Assembly: GCA_018646825.1 (NCBI GenBank) | Contig: JABGUA010000109.1 | Location: forward strand, 1 to 23,414 | Reading direction: 5' to 3' | Length of the DNA: 23,414 nt | Source of the DNA: Piscirickettsiaceae bacterium | GTDB taxonomy: Bacteria; Pseudomonadota; Gammaproteobacteria; Nitrosococcales; Methylophagaceae | Shown here: positions 1 through 8,142 of the stretch, piece after piece | Layout of the letters: each line of letters begins with the position of its first letter | How positions within the stretch are numbered: the first letter of the stretch is position 1 | Position numbers and translations under genes: made by a program | Notes under the pieces: generated by a model | What the model was told of the DNA's origin: nothing | What the model saw: only the letters and a program-made list of their open reading frames with translations | Database searches by the model: none

Positions 1-634
1 TCCATCAATTGTCGGCGGTGGCGAAAACGGCTGTATTCTCCATTACATCGAAAATAACAGTAAATTAAAAACCAATGATTTATTACTGATCGATGCCGGC
101 GCAGAATACGACTATTATGCGGGTGACATCACCAGAACATTCCCTGTGAATGGGAAATTCACTCCAGCGCAAAAAAGCCTATACAGTATTGTTTTAAAAG
201 CACAAAAAGCAGCCATCGCTGCTGTCCAACCTGGCAATCATTGGAATGAACCTCATGAAGAAGCCGTCCGCGTTCTCACCGAAGGCTTATTAGAAATAGG
301 CTTATTAAAAGGGAAACGCGATAAACTGATTGAAGACCAAGCGTATCGTGATTTTTATATGCATCGAACTGGCCACTGGCTCGGTATGGATGTCCATGAC
401 GTCGGTGACTACAAAGTGGGCGGGGAATGGCGTGTTTTAGAACCTGGCATGGTGCTCACAGTAGAGCCCGGTCTTTACATTCGCGATTTGGAACATGTCC
501 CTAAAAAATGGCATTTCATTGGTATTCGCATTGAAGATGACGTCCTCGTCACAAAAACAGGCCATGAAGTTCTGTCCGCAGCGGCCCCAAAAGAAATCGA
601 TGACATCGAAGCGCTCATGGCGGCAGCACACTAA
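1..634 (+). CDS. pepP: Xaa-Pro aminopeptidase PepP, 3' part (5' end outside window)
   Basis: This is the C-terminal catalytic (pita-bread fold) domain of aminopeptidase P. The enzyme removes an N-terminal residue that precedes proline, using two metal ions in the cytoplasm. The open frame runs in from base 2, with the true start upstream of the window. All five expected metal ligands are visible in order: Asp in IDAGAEYD, Asp in YAGDITRTFP, His in TGHWLGMDVHDVG, Glu in VEPGLYI and Glu in IRIEDDVLV. It is intact to its stop at 632-634. The ubiH start follows 5 bases later, so the two are surely co-transcribed, as in the pepP-ubiH-ubiI order of enteric bacteria. An internal ATG at 146 lies inside the catalytic domain and is not a real start. 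Confidence 0.95.
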   Translation, partial: PSIVGGGENGCILHYIENNSKLKTNDLLLIDAGAEYDYYAGDITRTFPVNGKFTPAQKSLYSIVLKAQKAAIAAVQPGNHWNEPHEEAVRVLTEGLLEIGLLKGKRDKLIEDQAYRDFYMHRTGHWLGMDVHDVGDYKVGGEWRVLEPGMVLTVEPGLYIRDLEHVPKKWHFIGIRIEDDVLVTKTGHEVLSAAAPKEIDDIEALMAAAH

Positions 635-639
635 AGACA

Positions 640-1845
640 ATGACCGAGACAGACTACGACATCATTATTGTGGGTGGTGGCATGGTGGGGGCCAGCCTGG
701 CCATCGCTTTAAAAAGCAGCAGTCATAAAATCGCATTAATTGAAGCCTTTGACTTCAAGACAAACCAACAACCCAGCTATGATGACCGTGGCATTGCACT
801 ATCCTATGGTTCACAACGCATTTTCAATACCATGGGCTTATGGCAACAACTAGCCCCACATACTACCGCCATTAGCGATATTCATATTTCTGACCGTGGA
901 CACTTTGGTGCAACACGGTTATCGGCACAAAAAGAAAATGTGCCAGCTTTAGGTCAGGTCGTTTTAGCCCGAGCCATGGGTAAAGTGCTCAACCAAGCCA
1001 TGTCAGAAAACAAAACGTTAGATATCCTATGCCCCAATAAAGTCATTGCATTAAACAAACAGCCTCATCACATAGCACTGATGCTCGATGATGACAGAAC
1101 CATCACCAGCAAACTCATCGTTGCTGCAGATGGCGCAAACTCAACAATTCGTTACTTATTGGATCTGTCTATCACCGAACAGGATTACCAACAAACCGCT
1201 ATTACTGCCAATATTAGTACAGAACGGCCACATAACCATCGGGCCTTCGAACGTTTCACAGAGTTTGGGCCCATCGCACTCCTACCCATGCCAGATAACC
1301 GTTGCAGTTTAATCTGGACAGTGAAAACCGGTGACGAAACTGCGATTAATGAACTCGATGATGATGCCTTTTTAGCCCGGCTTCAAACTGAGTTTGGCTA
1401 TCGACTTGGCAAACTTACCCAAGTTGGCAGGAGAAGCCATTATCCGCTCAAACTCACCCAGACTGATCAACCTATTCAAGACCGTATCGTCTTTGTTGGC
1501 AATGCTGCACATAACCTTCACCCAATAGCGGGCCAAGGCTTTAACCTAGGCCTCCGTGATGTCATCGCCTTGGCCGACGTACTCATCGATGAAGTCCAGG
1601 ACTGTGGTGCCCCCAAACACTTGCATGATTACCAACAATGGCAACAGCGCGATCAAGATCATGTCATTAAGGCCACAAACCTACTCGTCCGATTATTTAG
1701 TAATGATAATTCAATGATAGGCCATGGTCGCAGTGTCGGCTTAATCGCACTCGATCTCATGCCGCCTGTTAAACATTGGTTAGCGAAAAAAAGTATGGGC
1801 TTAGGGAAAAAACAACCCCGTTTAGCCAGAGGCATTACCTTATGA
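640..1845 (+). CDS. ubiH: 2-octaprenyl-6-methoxyphenol hydroxylase UbiH
   Basis: This is a flavoprotein monooxygenase of aerobic ubiquinone synthesis. UbiH hydroxylates C1 of the prenylated ring and works with UbiI/UbiF in the Ubi complex. The 401-residue length is normal. The FAD-binding GGGMVG is at residues 12-17, an AADGANSTIR (DG) motif lies mid-protein, and the ribityl-binding motif near residues 287-291 reads GNAAH followed by LHPIAGQGFNLGLRD. Asn instead of Asp in that motif is typical of UbiH and separates it from the GDAAH of UbiI/UbiF, which supports the specific name. It starts 5 bases after pepP, and its TGA overlaps the ATG of the next gene, implying translational coupling. The assignment rests on motifs and context. 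Confidence 0.93.
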   Translation: MTETDYDIIIVGGGMVGASLAIALKSSSHKIALIEAFDFKTNQQPSYDDRGIALSYGSQRIFNTMGLWQQLAPHTTAISDIHISDRGHFGATRLSAQKENVPALGQVVLARAMGKVLNQAMSENKTLDILCPNKVIALNKQPHHIALMLDDDRTITSKLIVAADGANSTIRYLLDLSITEQDYQQTAITANISTERPHNHRAFERFTEFGPIALLPMPDNRCSLIWTVKTGDETAINELDDDAFLARLQTEFGYRLGKLTQVGRRSHYPLKLTQTDQPIQDRIVFVGNAAHNLHPIAGQGFNLGLRDVIALADVLIDEVQDCGAPKHLHDYQQWQQRDQDHVIKATNLLVRLFSNDNSMIGHGRSVGLIALDLMPPVKHWLAKKSMGLGKKQPRLARGITL

Positions 1846-3047
1846 ACCAGCACTATGATGTCATCATTGTCGGTGCTGGTATGGTCGGTACCACCCTCGC
1901 TGTCGCTTTAAGTACAGAAAAAAACCTCAATATTGCACTAATTGAGCCTTTTGAATTAAAAACAATGACCGATTCTGACCCAGCAGATATACGCGTCAGT
2001 GCTATCAGCCAAGCCAGCGAGCAATTATTGAAGAATCTCAACATATGGTCGCATCTTATATCAAGCCGACTCAGCCCGTTCACTGATATGACAGTGTGGG
2101 AAACACAGGCCAGTAAGATCCATTTTGACAGTGCCGATGTTGGTGAGCCGCATCTAGGCCATCTCATAGAAAACCGTCATATTCAACAGGCCAGCCTTAG
2201 CGAATGCCGACAAAAAAGTAATGTCACATTCCTCTGCCCAGATAAACCAGTCTCTAAAGAAGGTAATGCGCTGACACTCGACAGCGGGAAAGTCGTCACT
2301 GCTGATTTAATCGTTGCAGCAGATGGTGCCCAATCCCCCTTACGCGACTGGACCGGTATCGAAAGTAAAGGATGGGACTATGAACAGCACGGTTTAGTTT
2401 GCACCGTCACCACAGAACAGCCTCATCAGCAAACCGCAAGACAACGCTTCTTACCTGACGGACCACTTGCGTTCCTACCTTTAGCTGCCCCTCACCAATG
2501 TTCAATTGTGTGGACAAACAGCATTAAAGAAGCAGAGCGCCTAAAACAATTAACTGATGATGAATTCAAAGACACCTTAGCCAAAGCCTTAGAACATCAA
2601 TTAGGTGAGATCACAAATGTTGGGCCTCGAGCAAGTTTTCCGCTTAAATGTCGTCATGCAAGCCATTATGTAGAACAAGGTTTTGCCCTAGTTGGCGATG
2701 CTGCTCATACAATCCATCCGCTTGCAGGCCAAGGTGTCAATATTGGATTCCTAGATGCCGCCACACTCGCCGAAATCGTTATCAATGCCCACCAAAAAGG
2801 CCGTCAAATAGGCAGTCATCACACACTGGCAAAATACCAACGTCAACGTAAAGGGGATAATCTTGCAATTCAACTGGCTATGGATGCCTTTAAGCGTGTC
2901 TTTGGCAGTGACAATCCTGCTGTACGTATTGCGAGACAGTCTGGCTTTAAATTTGTTAACAACAGTGAATTATTAAAACGTTGTTTTATGCAGCAAGCCT
3001 CAGGACAACGCTTCGCAAATCCAGCGCTAACTAAACTCCGGTTTTAG
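1842..3047 (+). CDS. ubiI: UbiI-type FAD-dependent ubiquinone hydroxylase (VisC family)
   Basis: This is the second flavoprotein monooxygenase in the operon, paralogous to ubiH. UbiI hydroxylates C5 of the ring in aerobic ubiquinone synthesis. The ATG at 1842 overlaps the ubiH stop (ATGA), giving 401 residues that begin directly with the Rossmann motif. An in-frame start further upstream, at 1776, would only add ubiH-overlapping residues. GAGMVG is at 11-16, AADGAQSPLRDW in the middle, and GDAAHTIHPLAGQGVNIGF from residue 285. The Phe-Leu-Asp-Ala continuation and the C-terminal region resemble UbiI more than UbiF, although some gammaproteobacteria have a single enzyme covering both steps. The 3' end overlaps the convergent lipoprotein gene by 4 bases, so there is no room for a terminator between them. 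Confidence 0.88.
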   Translation: MNQHYDVIIVGAGMVGTTLAVALSTEKNLNIALIEPFELKTMTDSDPADIRVSAISQASEQLLKNLNIWSHLISSRLSPFTDMTVWETQASKIHFDSADVGEPHLGHLIENRHIQQASLSECRQKSNVTFLCPDKPVSKEGNALTLDSGKVVTADLIVAADGAQSPLRDWTGIESKGWDYEQHGLVCTVTTEQPHQQTARQRFLPDGPLAFLPLAAPHQCSIVWTNSIKEAERLKQLTDDEFKDTLAKALEHQLGEITNVGPRASFPLKCRHASHYVEQGFALVGDAAHTIHPLAGQGVNIGFLDAATLAEIVINAHQKGRQIGSHHTLAKYQRQRKGDNLAIQLAMDAFKRVFGSDNPAVRIARQSGFKFVNNSELLKRCFMQQASGQRFANPALTKLRF

Positions 3048-3763
3048 ATCGGTAAAAAAGCCATTGAAGCGGCTTTGATCACCACTGTTTTAACCACACG
3101 GCCTTCCTTAAAAGAAATAATGCTCGCTAAGTTATCTTGCGTTGCAATCAACTTGCCAATCAAACGCTGAAAACTCAAATTGCGTGACTCCTGCTCGAGG
3201 CTATCACTCATTACCAATAAGCGTCCCTGTTGATCCTTCTTCTCCGACAACAACCAAGCCGCCATTTCAATATTACGTGCACTATTGTAGAGCTTTTGTT
3301 CATTCAAATCCGTTAAATAATAGAACTGTGTTTCATTTTCATATGAAGCCATCAACATTTTTCTAAGTCCAACAATCAATGGCAAAATACGATCATTAAC
3401 ATGATAATCGGGATCTAATGCCAAACGGATAATGTCAGTGCCCTCCATGCCTTCCCAGTGCTTATAACCATAATAGTATGGCCGTTTAAACACTAAATCG
3501 ACACTGGTTATTATCGACCGTTTCTTCTTGTCAAAACGCTGACTGGGATTACGTTGATAGAGTTTTATCATCAACTGCTTTAAATCTTTCATCACAGCAT
3601 GTTGATGTAACTCAATCACTTCATCAATATCACTTTTCGCCAATCGTGACATACCGGCATCGCGTAAATCAGCCGCAGCCATTTTATCTTTGTAAGGAGT
3701 TTGGAAGCAGGCAGAGAGAATAAAGAAAAGAAAAGAAGCAACAACAAACCTAGACAATCTCAT
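3044..3763 (-). CDS. Putative lipoprotein of unknown function
   Basis: This is a 239-residue protein with a lipoprotein signal: basic start MRLSR, hydrophobic core, then lipobox LSAC with the acylated Cys at 19. The next residues, Phe-Gln, give no inner-membrane retention Asp, so outer-membrane sorting is likely. I do not recognise the family. The mature part looks globular and mostly helical, with a distinctive Tyr-rich stretch (RPYYYGYKHWEG) near the middle. ATG 3763 is preferred because AAAGG lies 7 bases upstream; the adjacent TTG at 3766 is an alternative. The gene overlaps the end of the preceding small gene by 14 bases and is last in an apparent rhlB-small gene-lipoprotein operon. It meets ubiI tail to tail with a 4-base overlap. 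Confidence 0.8.
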   Translation of the reverse strand: MRLSRFVVASFLFFILSACFQTPYKDKMAAADLRDAGMSRLAKSDIDEVIELHQHAVMKDLKQLMIKLYQRNPSQRFDKKKRSIITSVDLVFKRPYYYGYKHWEGMEGTDIIRLALDPDYHVNDRILPLIVGLRKMLMASYENETQFYYLTDLNEQKLYNSARNIEMAAWLLSEKKDQQGRLLVMSDSLEQESRNLSFQRLIGKLIATQDNLASIISFKEGRVVKTVVIKAASMAFLPI

Positions 3764-4085
3764 CAAATAGCCTTTGTTGCGGTTCAGTTTCTATACTGGC
3801 GATCTGTAAATATTGCTGTACACCACGTGGTAGCGCATCATTCTGAGAAGGTGCCTCAGAATCTGGCTCACTATTTTCAGAAAATAAGCGTATGAACCGT
3901 TCTTGCTGCCCATCATCAACGGTTAGCGCCGTTTGAAAAGACGATGTCTCTGTTGTCGCCGGTAATAAAAGCCTTGCTGATCGCGCCCTAGGCTCAGCAT
4001 CAATGATTGGCGGCCGAACAGGCTCCCTCGCCTCATTAGAGCGAGGAGCAAAAGCGGTCGATAGGGATGAGCGATTAATCTGCAT
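3750..4085 (-). CDS. Small hypothetical protein between rhlB and a lipoprotein gene
   Basis: This is a 111-residue protein I do not recognise. It has no signal peptide or membrane segment. The first two thirds are rich in Arg, Pro, Ser and Glu (for example RPPIIDAEPRARSARLL) and are probably disordered. A short conserved-looking C-terminal piece, LPRGVQQYLQIA followed by RLFDEIV, may form a helix. The gene begins 17 bases after the rhlB stop and overlaps the lipoprotein start by 14 bases, which makes it the middle gene of a three-gene unit. No clear Shine-Dalgarno precedes the ATG, so coupling to rhlB translation is likely. The overlap architecture is the main reason to believe it is real. 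Confidence 0.65.
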   Translation of the reverse strand: MQINRSSLSTAFAPRSNEAREPVRPPIIDAEPRARSARLLLPATTETSSFQTALTVDDGQQERFIRLFSENSEPDSEAPSQNDALPRGVQQYLQIASIETEPQQRLFDEIV

Positions 4086-4102
4086 AATGACGTTTTATAC
4101 CA

Positions 4103-5380
4103 TTATTTTCTCGGTTTGTGTGGTCTTCTTGAGTGGTTTGGCTTACCACCATCGTTTCTTTTATGACGTGCCAGCGGTGGTCTTTTCTCAGGTCTTTTAG
4201 CTGGCTTAGGTGTTTCTAACACCTCGATTGACGTCGCTACTACCGGCAATTTATGTTTAATATAAATTTCGATATCAGGCAACGAAAAAGCATAGTCTTC
4301 ACAGGCAAAACTAATCGCAACACCACTGGCACCAGCCCGTGCAGTCCGACCTATCCTATGGACGTAATCTTCATTATCTTGCGGCAAATCATAATTAAAG
4401 ACATGACTGACCTGATCAATATGTAAACCACGTGCAGCAACATCGGTCGCCACCATGAAATGAAACTCGCCATCCTGAAAATGCTTTAATAAACTTTCGC
4501 GTTTTTTCTGCGGCACATCACCCGACAATAAAGCCGATTGATAACCATTGCCTTCTAAATAACCCCAGACTTTATCTGCCACATGTTTGGTATTCACAAA
4601 AACGATACTGCGTTTTGGTTCCAGCCGTTTAATCAACGCCAGCAATAAGGGAATTTTTTCATCATTGGCCGGGTAATACACTGATTCTTCAATTCGGTCA
4701 CCTGATACTTTCTCAGGCTCAATCTGGATCTTTTGTGGATTATTCATATGTTCATAAGCTAACTCAAGAACTTTGTAACTCATGGTCGCTGAGAACAACA
4801 TACCTAGGCGCTCGCTCGGCTTAGGCACACGGCGCAAGAAATAACGTACATCTTTAATAAAGCCCAAATCAAACATCCGGTCTGCTTCATCTAAAATCAC
4901 GACTTGCACTTGCTTAAGGTTAAACACACCTTGTTTTTGATAATCCAATAGACGACCCGGCGTCCCGATCAAAATATCAACACCGGCCAAAATTGCCGAT
5001 TTCTGTTTTTCGTAATCTTTACCGCCATGCGCAACAACAATGCGCAAACCCGCTGATTTATTCAGCAAATGTGCATCATTGGCAATTTGAATTGCCAACT
5101 CTCTTGTGGGTGCCAAAATAAAAGCGCGAGGTTGTTTTCCATCCCAGTTTTTAAAGGGTTCATCCTCTAATAACCGTTGAAAAGCGGCCAATAAAAAAGC
5201 AATTGTCTTACCCGTCCCAGTCTGCGCTTGCCCAGCCACATCGCGGCCTGCCAATAATATCGGTAACGACTGCGCTTGAATTGGGGTGCAAAACTCAAAA
5301 CCTGCACTTTCAAGACCATTTTGGAGAGATTCATGCAACGCCAACGACTTAAAAGCCAGCTCTGTTAAATGTGCACTCAT
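4103..5380 (-). CDS. rhlB: ATP-dependent RNA helicase RhlB
   Basis: This is a DEAD-box RNA helicase of the RhlB group, the helicase of the RNA degradosome in enteric relatives, where it unwinds structured RNA for RNase E and PNPase. The protein has 425 residues, close to the usual 421. The Q-motif region FCTPIQA is near 30-36, Walker A AQTGTGKT at 52-59, then PTRELA, TPGR, DEAD at 164-167, SAT, ATDVAARGLHI and HRIGRTAR, and a basic C-terminal tail (RPHKPRK). Start 5380 gives an N-terminus that aligns with E. coli RhlB (MSAHLTELAF against MSKTHLTEQKF); an in-frame ATG at 5422 would add 14 residues. The divergent trxA neighbour matches the E. coli arrangement. Confidence 0.93.
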   Translation of the reverse strand: MSAHLTELAFKSLALHESLQNGLESAGFEFCTPIQAQSLPILLAGRDVAGQAQTGTGKTIAFLLAAFQRLLEDEPFKNWDGKQPRAFILAPTRELAIQIANDAHLLNKSAGLRIVVAHGGKDYEKQKSAILAGVDILIGTPGRLLDYQKQGVFNLKQVQVVILDEADRMFDLGFIKDVRYFLRRVPKPSERLGMLFSATMSYKVLELAYEHMNNPQKIQIEPEKVSGDRIEESVYYPANDEKIPLLLALIKRLEPKRSIVFVNTKHVADKVWGYLEGNGYQSALLSGDVPQKKRESLLKHFQDGEFHFMVATDVAARGLHIDQVSHVFNYDLPQDNEDYVHRIGRTARAGASGVAISFACEDYAFSLPDIEIYIKHKLPVVATSIEVLETPKPAKRPEKRPPLARHKRNDGGKPNHSRRPHKPRK

Positions 5381-5427
5381 AGAAATACTTGCATTACCTT
5401 TAATGATAGGAAAAAATGTCACTTGTG

Positions 5428-5454
5428 TCGGAGTGCACGAGTATAGTCCTCCGA
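5428..5454. repeat. Inverted repeat in the rhlB/trxA divergent region
   Basis: A perfect 6-base inverted repeat, TCGGAG (5428-5433) and CTCCGA (5449-5454), is separated by 15 bases that include a TATAGT hexamer at 5442-5447. It lies between the divergent rhlB and trxA starts and could be an operator or a leader hairpin of the trxA transcript. I found no well-spaced -35 element for TATAGT, so no promoter is called. Confidence 0.35.
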
Positions 5455-5481
5455 TAGCTTATATACCACTGGAGAAAAAAC

Positions 5482-5808
5482 ATGAGTGAAAATGTCACCA
5501 ACGTGACTGATGGCGATTTTGAAAGCCTAGTACTACAGTCTGACTTACCTGTCTTAGTTGATTACTGGGCTGAATGGTGTGGTCCTTGCAAAATGATTGC
5601 CCCAATCCTAGAAGAAATTGGTGCTGAATATGCCGGCAAATTAACTGTCTGCAAACTCAACATTGATGAAAACTCAGAAACACCGCCTCGTTACGGTATT
5701 CGTGGCATCCCAACATTAATGTTATTCAAAGCCGGCGAAGTTGAAGCGACAAAAGTAGGTGCATTAACCAAGTCTCAACTTGCAGCCTTCTTAGATAGCA
5801 ATATCTAA
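5482..5808 (+). CDS. trxA: Thioredoxin 1
   Basis: This is the cytoplasmic dithiol reductant that passes electrons from thioredoxin reductase to ribonucleotide reductase, methionine sulfoxide reductase and other targets. The 108-residue length is standard. The active site WCGPC is at residues 32-36, the buried Asp is at 27 (LVDYWAEW), and the cis-proline loop GIRGIPT is followed by LMLFKAGEV and VGALTKSQL, all as in classical TrxA. GGAG lies 7 bases before the ATG, a strong ribosome binding site. It diverges from rhlB across about 100 bases. Downstream are two hairpins before uvrD, so trxA is probably transcribed mainly on its own. Confidence 0.97.
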   Translation: MSENVTNVTDGDFESLVLQSDLPVLVDYWAEWCGPCKMIAPILEEIGAEYAGKLTVCKLNIDENSETPPRYGIRGIPTLMLFKAGEVEATKVGALTKSQLAAFLDSNI

Positions 5809-5841
5809 ACGCGCTACAAAGGCTTTAATGCCAGCCTGCAT

Positions 5842-5867
5842 CTCGTGAAATAAACAATCACGAGTTT
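5842..5867 (+). terminator. Weak hairpin after trxA
   Basis: A perfect 7-base stem, CTCGTGA (5842-5848) with TCACGAG (5858-5864), has a 9-base loop and is followed only by TTTG. It could be a weak terminator or a 3'-end stabilising hairpin for the trxA mRNA. The short T run makes full termination doubtful. Confidence 0.4.
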
Positions 5868-5888
5868 GCTACACTGCACAATTTCAAA

Positions 5889-5924
5889 CACAGGGTTAAT
5901 CAAACGATTGACCCTGTGCTTTTC
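5889..5924 (+). terminator. Terminator or attenuator hairpin between trxA and uvrD
   Basis: A 13-pair stem (CACAGGGT-T-AATC with GATT-G-ACCCTGTG, including one T-G wobble) closes an AAAC tetraloop. The left arm is 5889-5901 and the right arm 5906-5918, followed by CTTTTC. This is the best rho-independent terminator candidate between trxA and uvrD. It ends only about 28 bases before the uvrD start codon, too little space for a complete promoter, so it could also work as an attenuator in a uvrD leader. Confidence 0.65.
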
Positions 5925-5951
5925 ATCCAATTTCACCAGCACAGACCTGTA

Positions 5952-8129
5952 ATGGACGTTTCCGAACTACTTGACGATCTCAATAAGCCGCAACGTGACG
6001 CCGTCGCAGCCCCATTAGGCCATGCTCGCATCTTAGCTGGTGCAGGCAGTGGTAAAACGCGAGTGCTTGTTCATCGTATTGCTTGGCTCATACAAGCTGA
6101 AGCTCTGTCTCCAGCCAATATCCTTGCCGTCACCTTCACCAACAAAGCCGCTGCCGAAATGCGTGGTCGTATTGAAGATATGCTTGGTTACCCCATCGGC
6201 GGTATGTGGGTTGGCACCTTTCATGGTTTAGCACATCGCCTATTGCGTGCTCATTGGAAAGAAGCAGACTTACCACAAAGCTTTCAAATTCTCGATAGCG
6301 ACGATCAACAGCGTATGTTAAAACGTTTGATTCGGACAATGGAATTAGATGAATCACAGTGGCCTGCTAAACAAGCCCAGTGGTATATCAATGCACAAAA
6401 GGATGAGGGCCTAAGAGCCAGCCATATCCAAGCGGGACACGATCCGTATTCACAAAAAATGCTCGCTATTTACCAAGCTTATGAGCAAGCTTGTCAGCGT
6501 GCCGGCGTTATCGATTTTGGCGAAATTTTATTACGGTCTCATGAACTCTGGCGCAAACGTCCAGATATTCTCGCAAACTACCAACAGCGCTTTAGCCAAA
6601 TTCTAGTTGATGAGTTCCAAGATACCAATACCATTCAATATGCTTGGCTAAGGTTATTAGCTGGTGAGACAGGTAACTTATTCATTGTCGGTGATGATGA
6701 CCAATCTATTTATGGATGGCGTGGCGCTAAGATTGAAAATATCCAAAAATTTCATCAAGATTATGCCGACGCAGCCACCATCAGTTTAGAACAAAATTAT
6801 CGCTCAACAGGCAATATATTGGGAGCTGCCAATGCCGTTATTGCCAATAACAGCGAACGTTTAGGAAAAGAACTTTGGACTGAAGATGATGACGGTGATC
6901 TTATTCAGCAATATCATGCTTATAACGAACGCGATGAAGCCAGTTACCTAGTAGAACAAATCAAAATATCCGTCGACAAAGGCGGTAGTCGCGCTGACAA
7001 TGCTGTCCTTTATCGTTCCAATGCCCAATCACGTGCTATTGAGGAAGCGCTATTACAAGCCAATATGCCTTACCGGGTTTATGGTGGCTTACGCTTCTTC
7101 GAACGCGCAGAAATCAAAGATGTTCTCGCTTACTTAAGGTTGATCTCTAATCGCAATGATGATGCAGCCTTTGAACGTATCGTTAACACGCCCACTCGCG
7201 GTATTGGTGCTGCGACATTAACGCAATTACGCCAATATGCCAGAGAACAGAGTCAAACCCTATGGCAGGCAACATTGGCATTACTTGATGCCAAATTCTT
7301 TACTGCCCGAGCGGGTAATGCATTGAATGGGTTTTTAACACTCATTGATTCCCTCACACCAGAACAAGAACTGTCTTTGCACGAACTCACTAGCCTCACC
7401 ATCGATGAAAGTGGCCTTAGAACCCATCATGCCAAAGACAAAACTGAAAAAGGCCAAGGCCGAATTGAAAACTTAGATGAACTGATCAGCGCGAGCAAAC
7501 AATTTAACCAGCCAGAAGACGCTGAAGAAATGACTTTGCTTGATGCCTTCCTCTCACATGCAGCATTAGAAGCCGGCGAAAACCAAGGCGGTGCTTGGGA
7601 AGACTGTGTCCAATTAATGACACTGCATTCTGCCAAAGGACTCGAGTTTCCAGTTGTCTTTATGGTGGGCATGGAAGAAGGCCTTTTCCCTGGCCAAAAA
7701 AGCAGCGATGACCCTAGTCGTTTAGCCGAAGAGCGTCGTCTTTGCTATGTCGGAATGACACGGGCTCGTCAAACCTTATACTTGCTACACACCGAGTCAC
7801 GCTTCCTCTATGGCCAAGAAATATCACCCATGCCATCACGTTTCCTAAGCGAAATTCCCGCCGAGCACGTAGAAGAAATTCGAGCTAGAAAAAATGCCAT
7901 CTCTAGTGGTCATAGTGGCTACAATCACATGGCCCCGAAACACACAATGACACTCAATGAAACTGGCTTTCTGCCTGGCGAACAAGTGCATCACCAAAAA
8001 TTTGGGCCAGGTACAGTCATTGATACCGAAGGGGCCGGTAAAAGCAGTAGAATACAAGTCAATTTCAAACATGCCGGTAGTAAGTGGCTAGTACTCGCTT
8101 ATGCTAAATTAGAAAGAATATCATCGTAA
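5952..8129 (+). CDS. uvrD: DNA helicase II UvrD
   Basis: This is a superfamily 1A 3'-5' DNA helicase acting in nucleotide excision repair (displacing UvrC and the excised oligonucleotide) and in methyl-directed mismatch repair. It has 725 residues, against 720 in E. coli. Walker A GAGSGKT is at 30-36, motif II is DEFQDT from 220, motif III GDDDQSIYGWRGA, motif IV EQNYRST, motif V TLHSAKGLEFP and motif VI YVGMTRAR. The C-terminal 50 residues (KFGPGTV to LAYAKLE) form the Tudor-like domain that contacts RNA polymerase. The ATG at 5952 reproduces the canonical N-terminus MDVSELLDDLN; an in-frame GTG at 5916 lies inside the terminator hairpin and is unlikely. The ribosome binding site is weak. 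Confidence 0.96.
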   Translation: MDVSELLDDLNKPQRDAVAAPLGHARILAGAGSGKTRVLVHRIAWLIQAEALSPANILAVTFTNKAAAEMRGRIEDMLGYPIGGMWVGTFHGLAHRLLRAHWKEADLPQSFQILDSDDQQRMLKRLIRTMELDESQWPAKQAQWYINAQKDEGLRASHIQAGHDPYSQKMLAIYQAYEQACQRAGVIDFGEILLRSHELWRKRPDILANYQQRFSQILVDEFQDTNTIQYAWLRLLAGETGNLFIVGDDDQSIYGWRGAKIENIQKFHQDYADAATISLEQNYRSTGNILGAANAVIANNSERLGKELWTEDDDGDLIQQYHAYNERDEASYLVEQIKISVDKGGSRADNAVLYRSNAQSRAIEEALLQANMPYRVYGGLRFFERAEIKDVLAYLRLISNRNDDAAFERIVNTPTRGIGAATLTQLRQYAREQSQTLWQATLALLDAKFFTARAGNALNGFLTLIDSLTPEQELSLHELTSLTIDESGLRTHHAKDKTEKGQGRIENLDELISASKQFNQPEDAEEMTLLDAFLSHAALEAGENQGGAWEDCVQLMTLHSAKGLEFPVVFMVGMEEGLFPGQKSSDDPSRLAEERRLCYVGMTRARQTLYLLHTESRFLYGQEISPMPSRFLSEIPAEHVEEIRARKNAISSGHSGYNHMAPKHTMTLNETGFLPGEQVHHQKFGPGTVIDTEGAGKSSRIQVNFKHAGSKWLVLAYAKLERISS

Positions 8130-8142
8130 GGATTCATCCAAT

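Noticed and set aside
1776..1841. Longer N-terminus for ubiI
   Set aside because: The family N-terminus begins with the Rossmann strand a few residues after the ATG at 1842, and the extension only reads through the ubiH 3' end out of frame.
4003..4200. Plus-strand frame with membrane-like residues between rhlB and the small gene
   Set aside because: It lies antisense to the rhlB 3' end and the small gene, has no ribosome binding site or family likeness, and its hydrophobicity comes from the complement of Lys/Arg-rich codons.
5865..5910. LexA-type SOS box ahead of uvrD
   Set aside because: The CTG and CAG triplets present are 14 bases apart rather than the 10 of a CTG-N10-CAG LexA site, and the flanking bases do not fit.
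6033..6357. Short frames on both strands inside uvrD
   Set aside because: They are shadows of the uvrD N-terminal coding region, which has clear helicase motifs.
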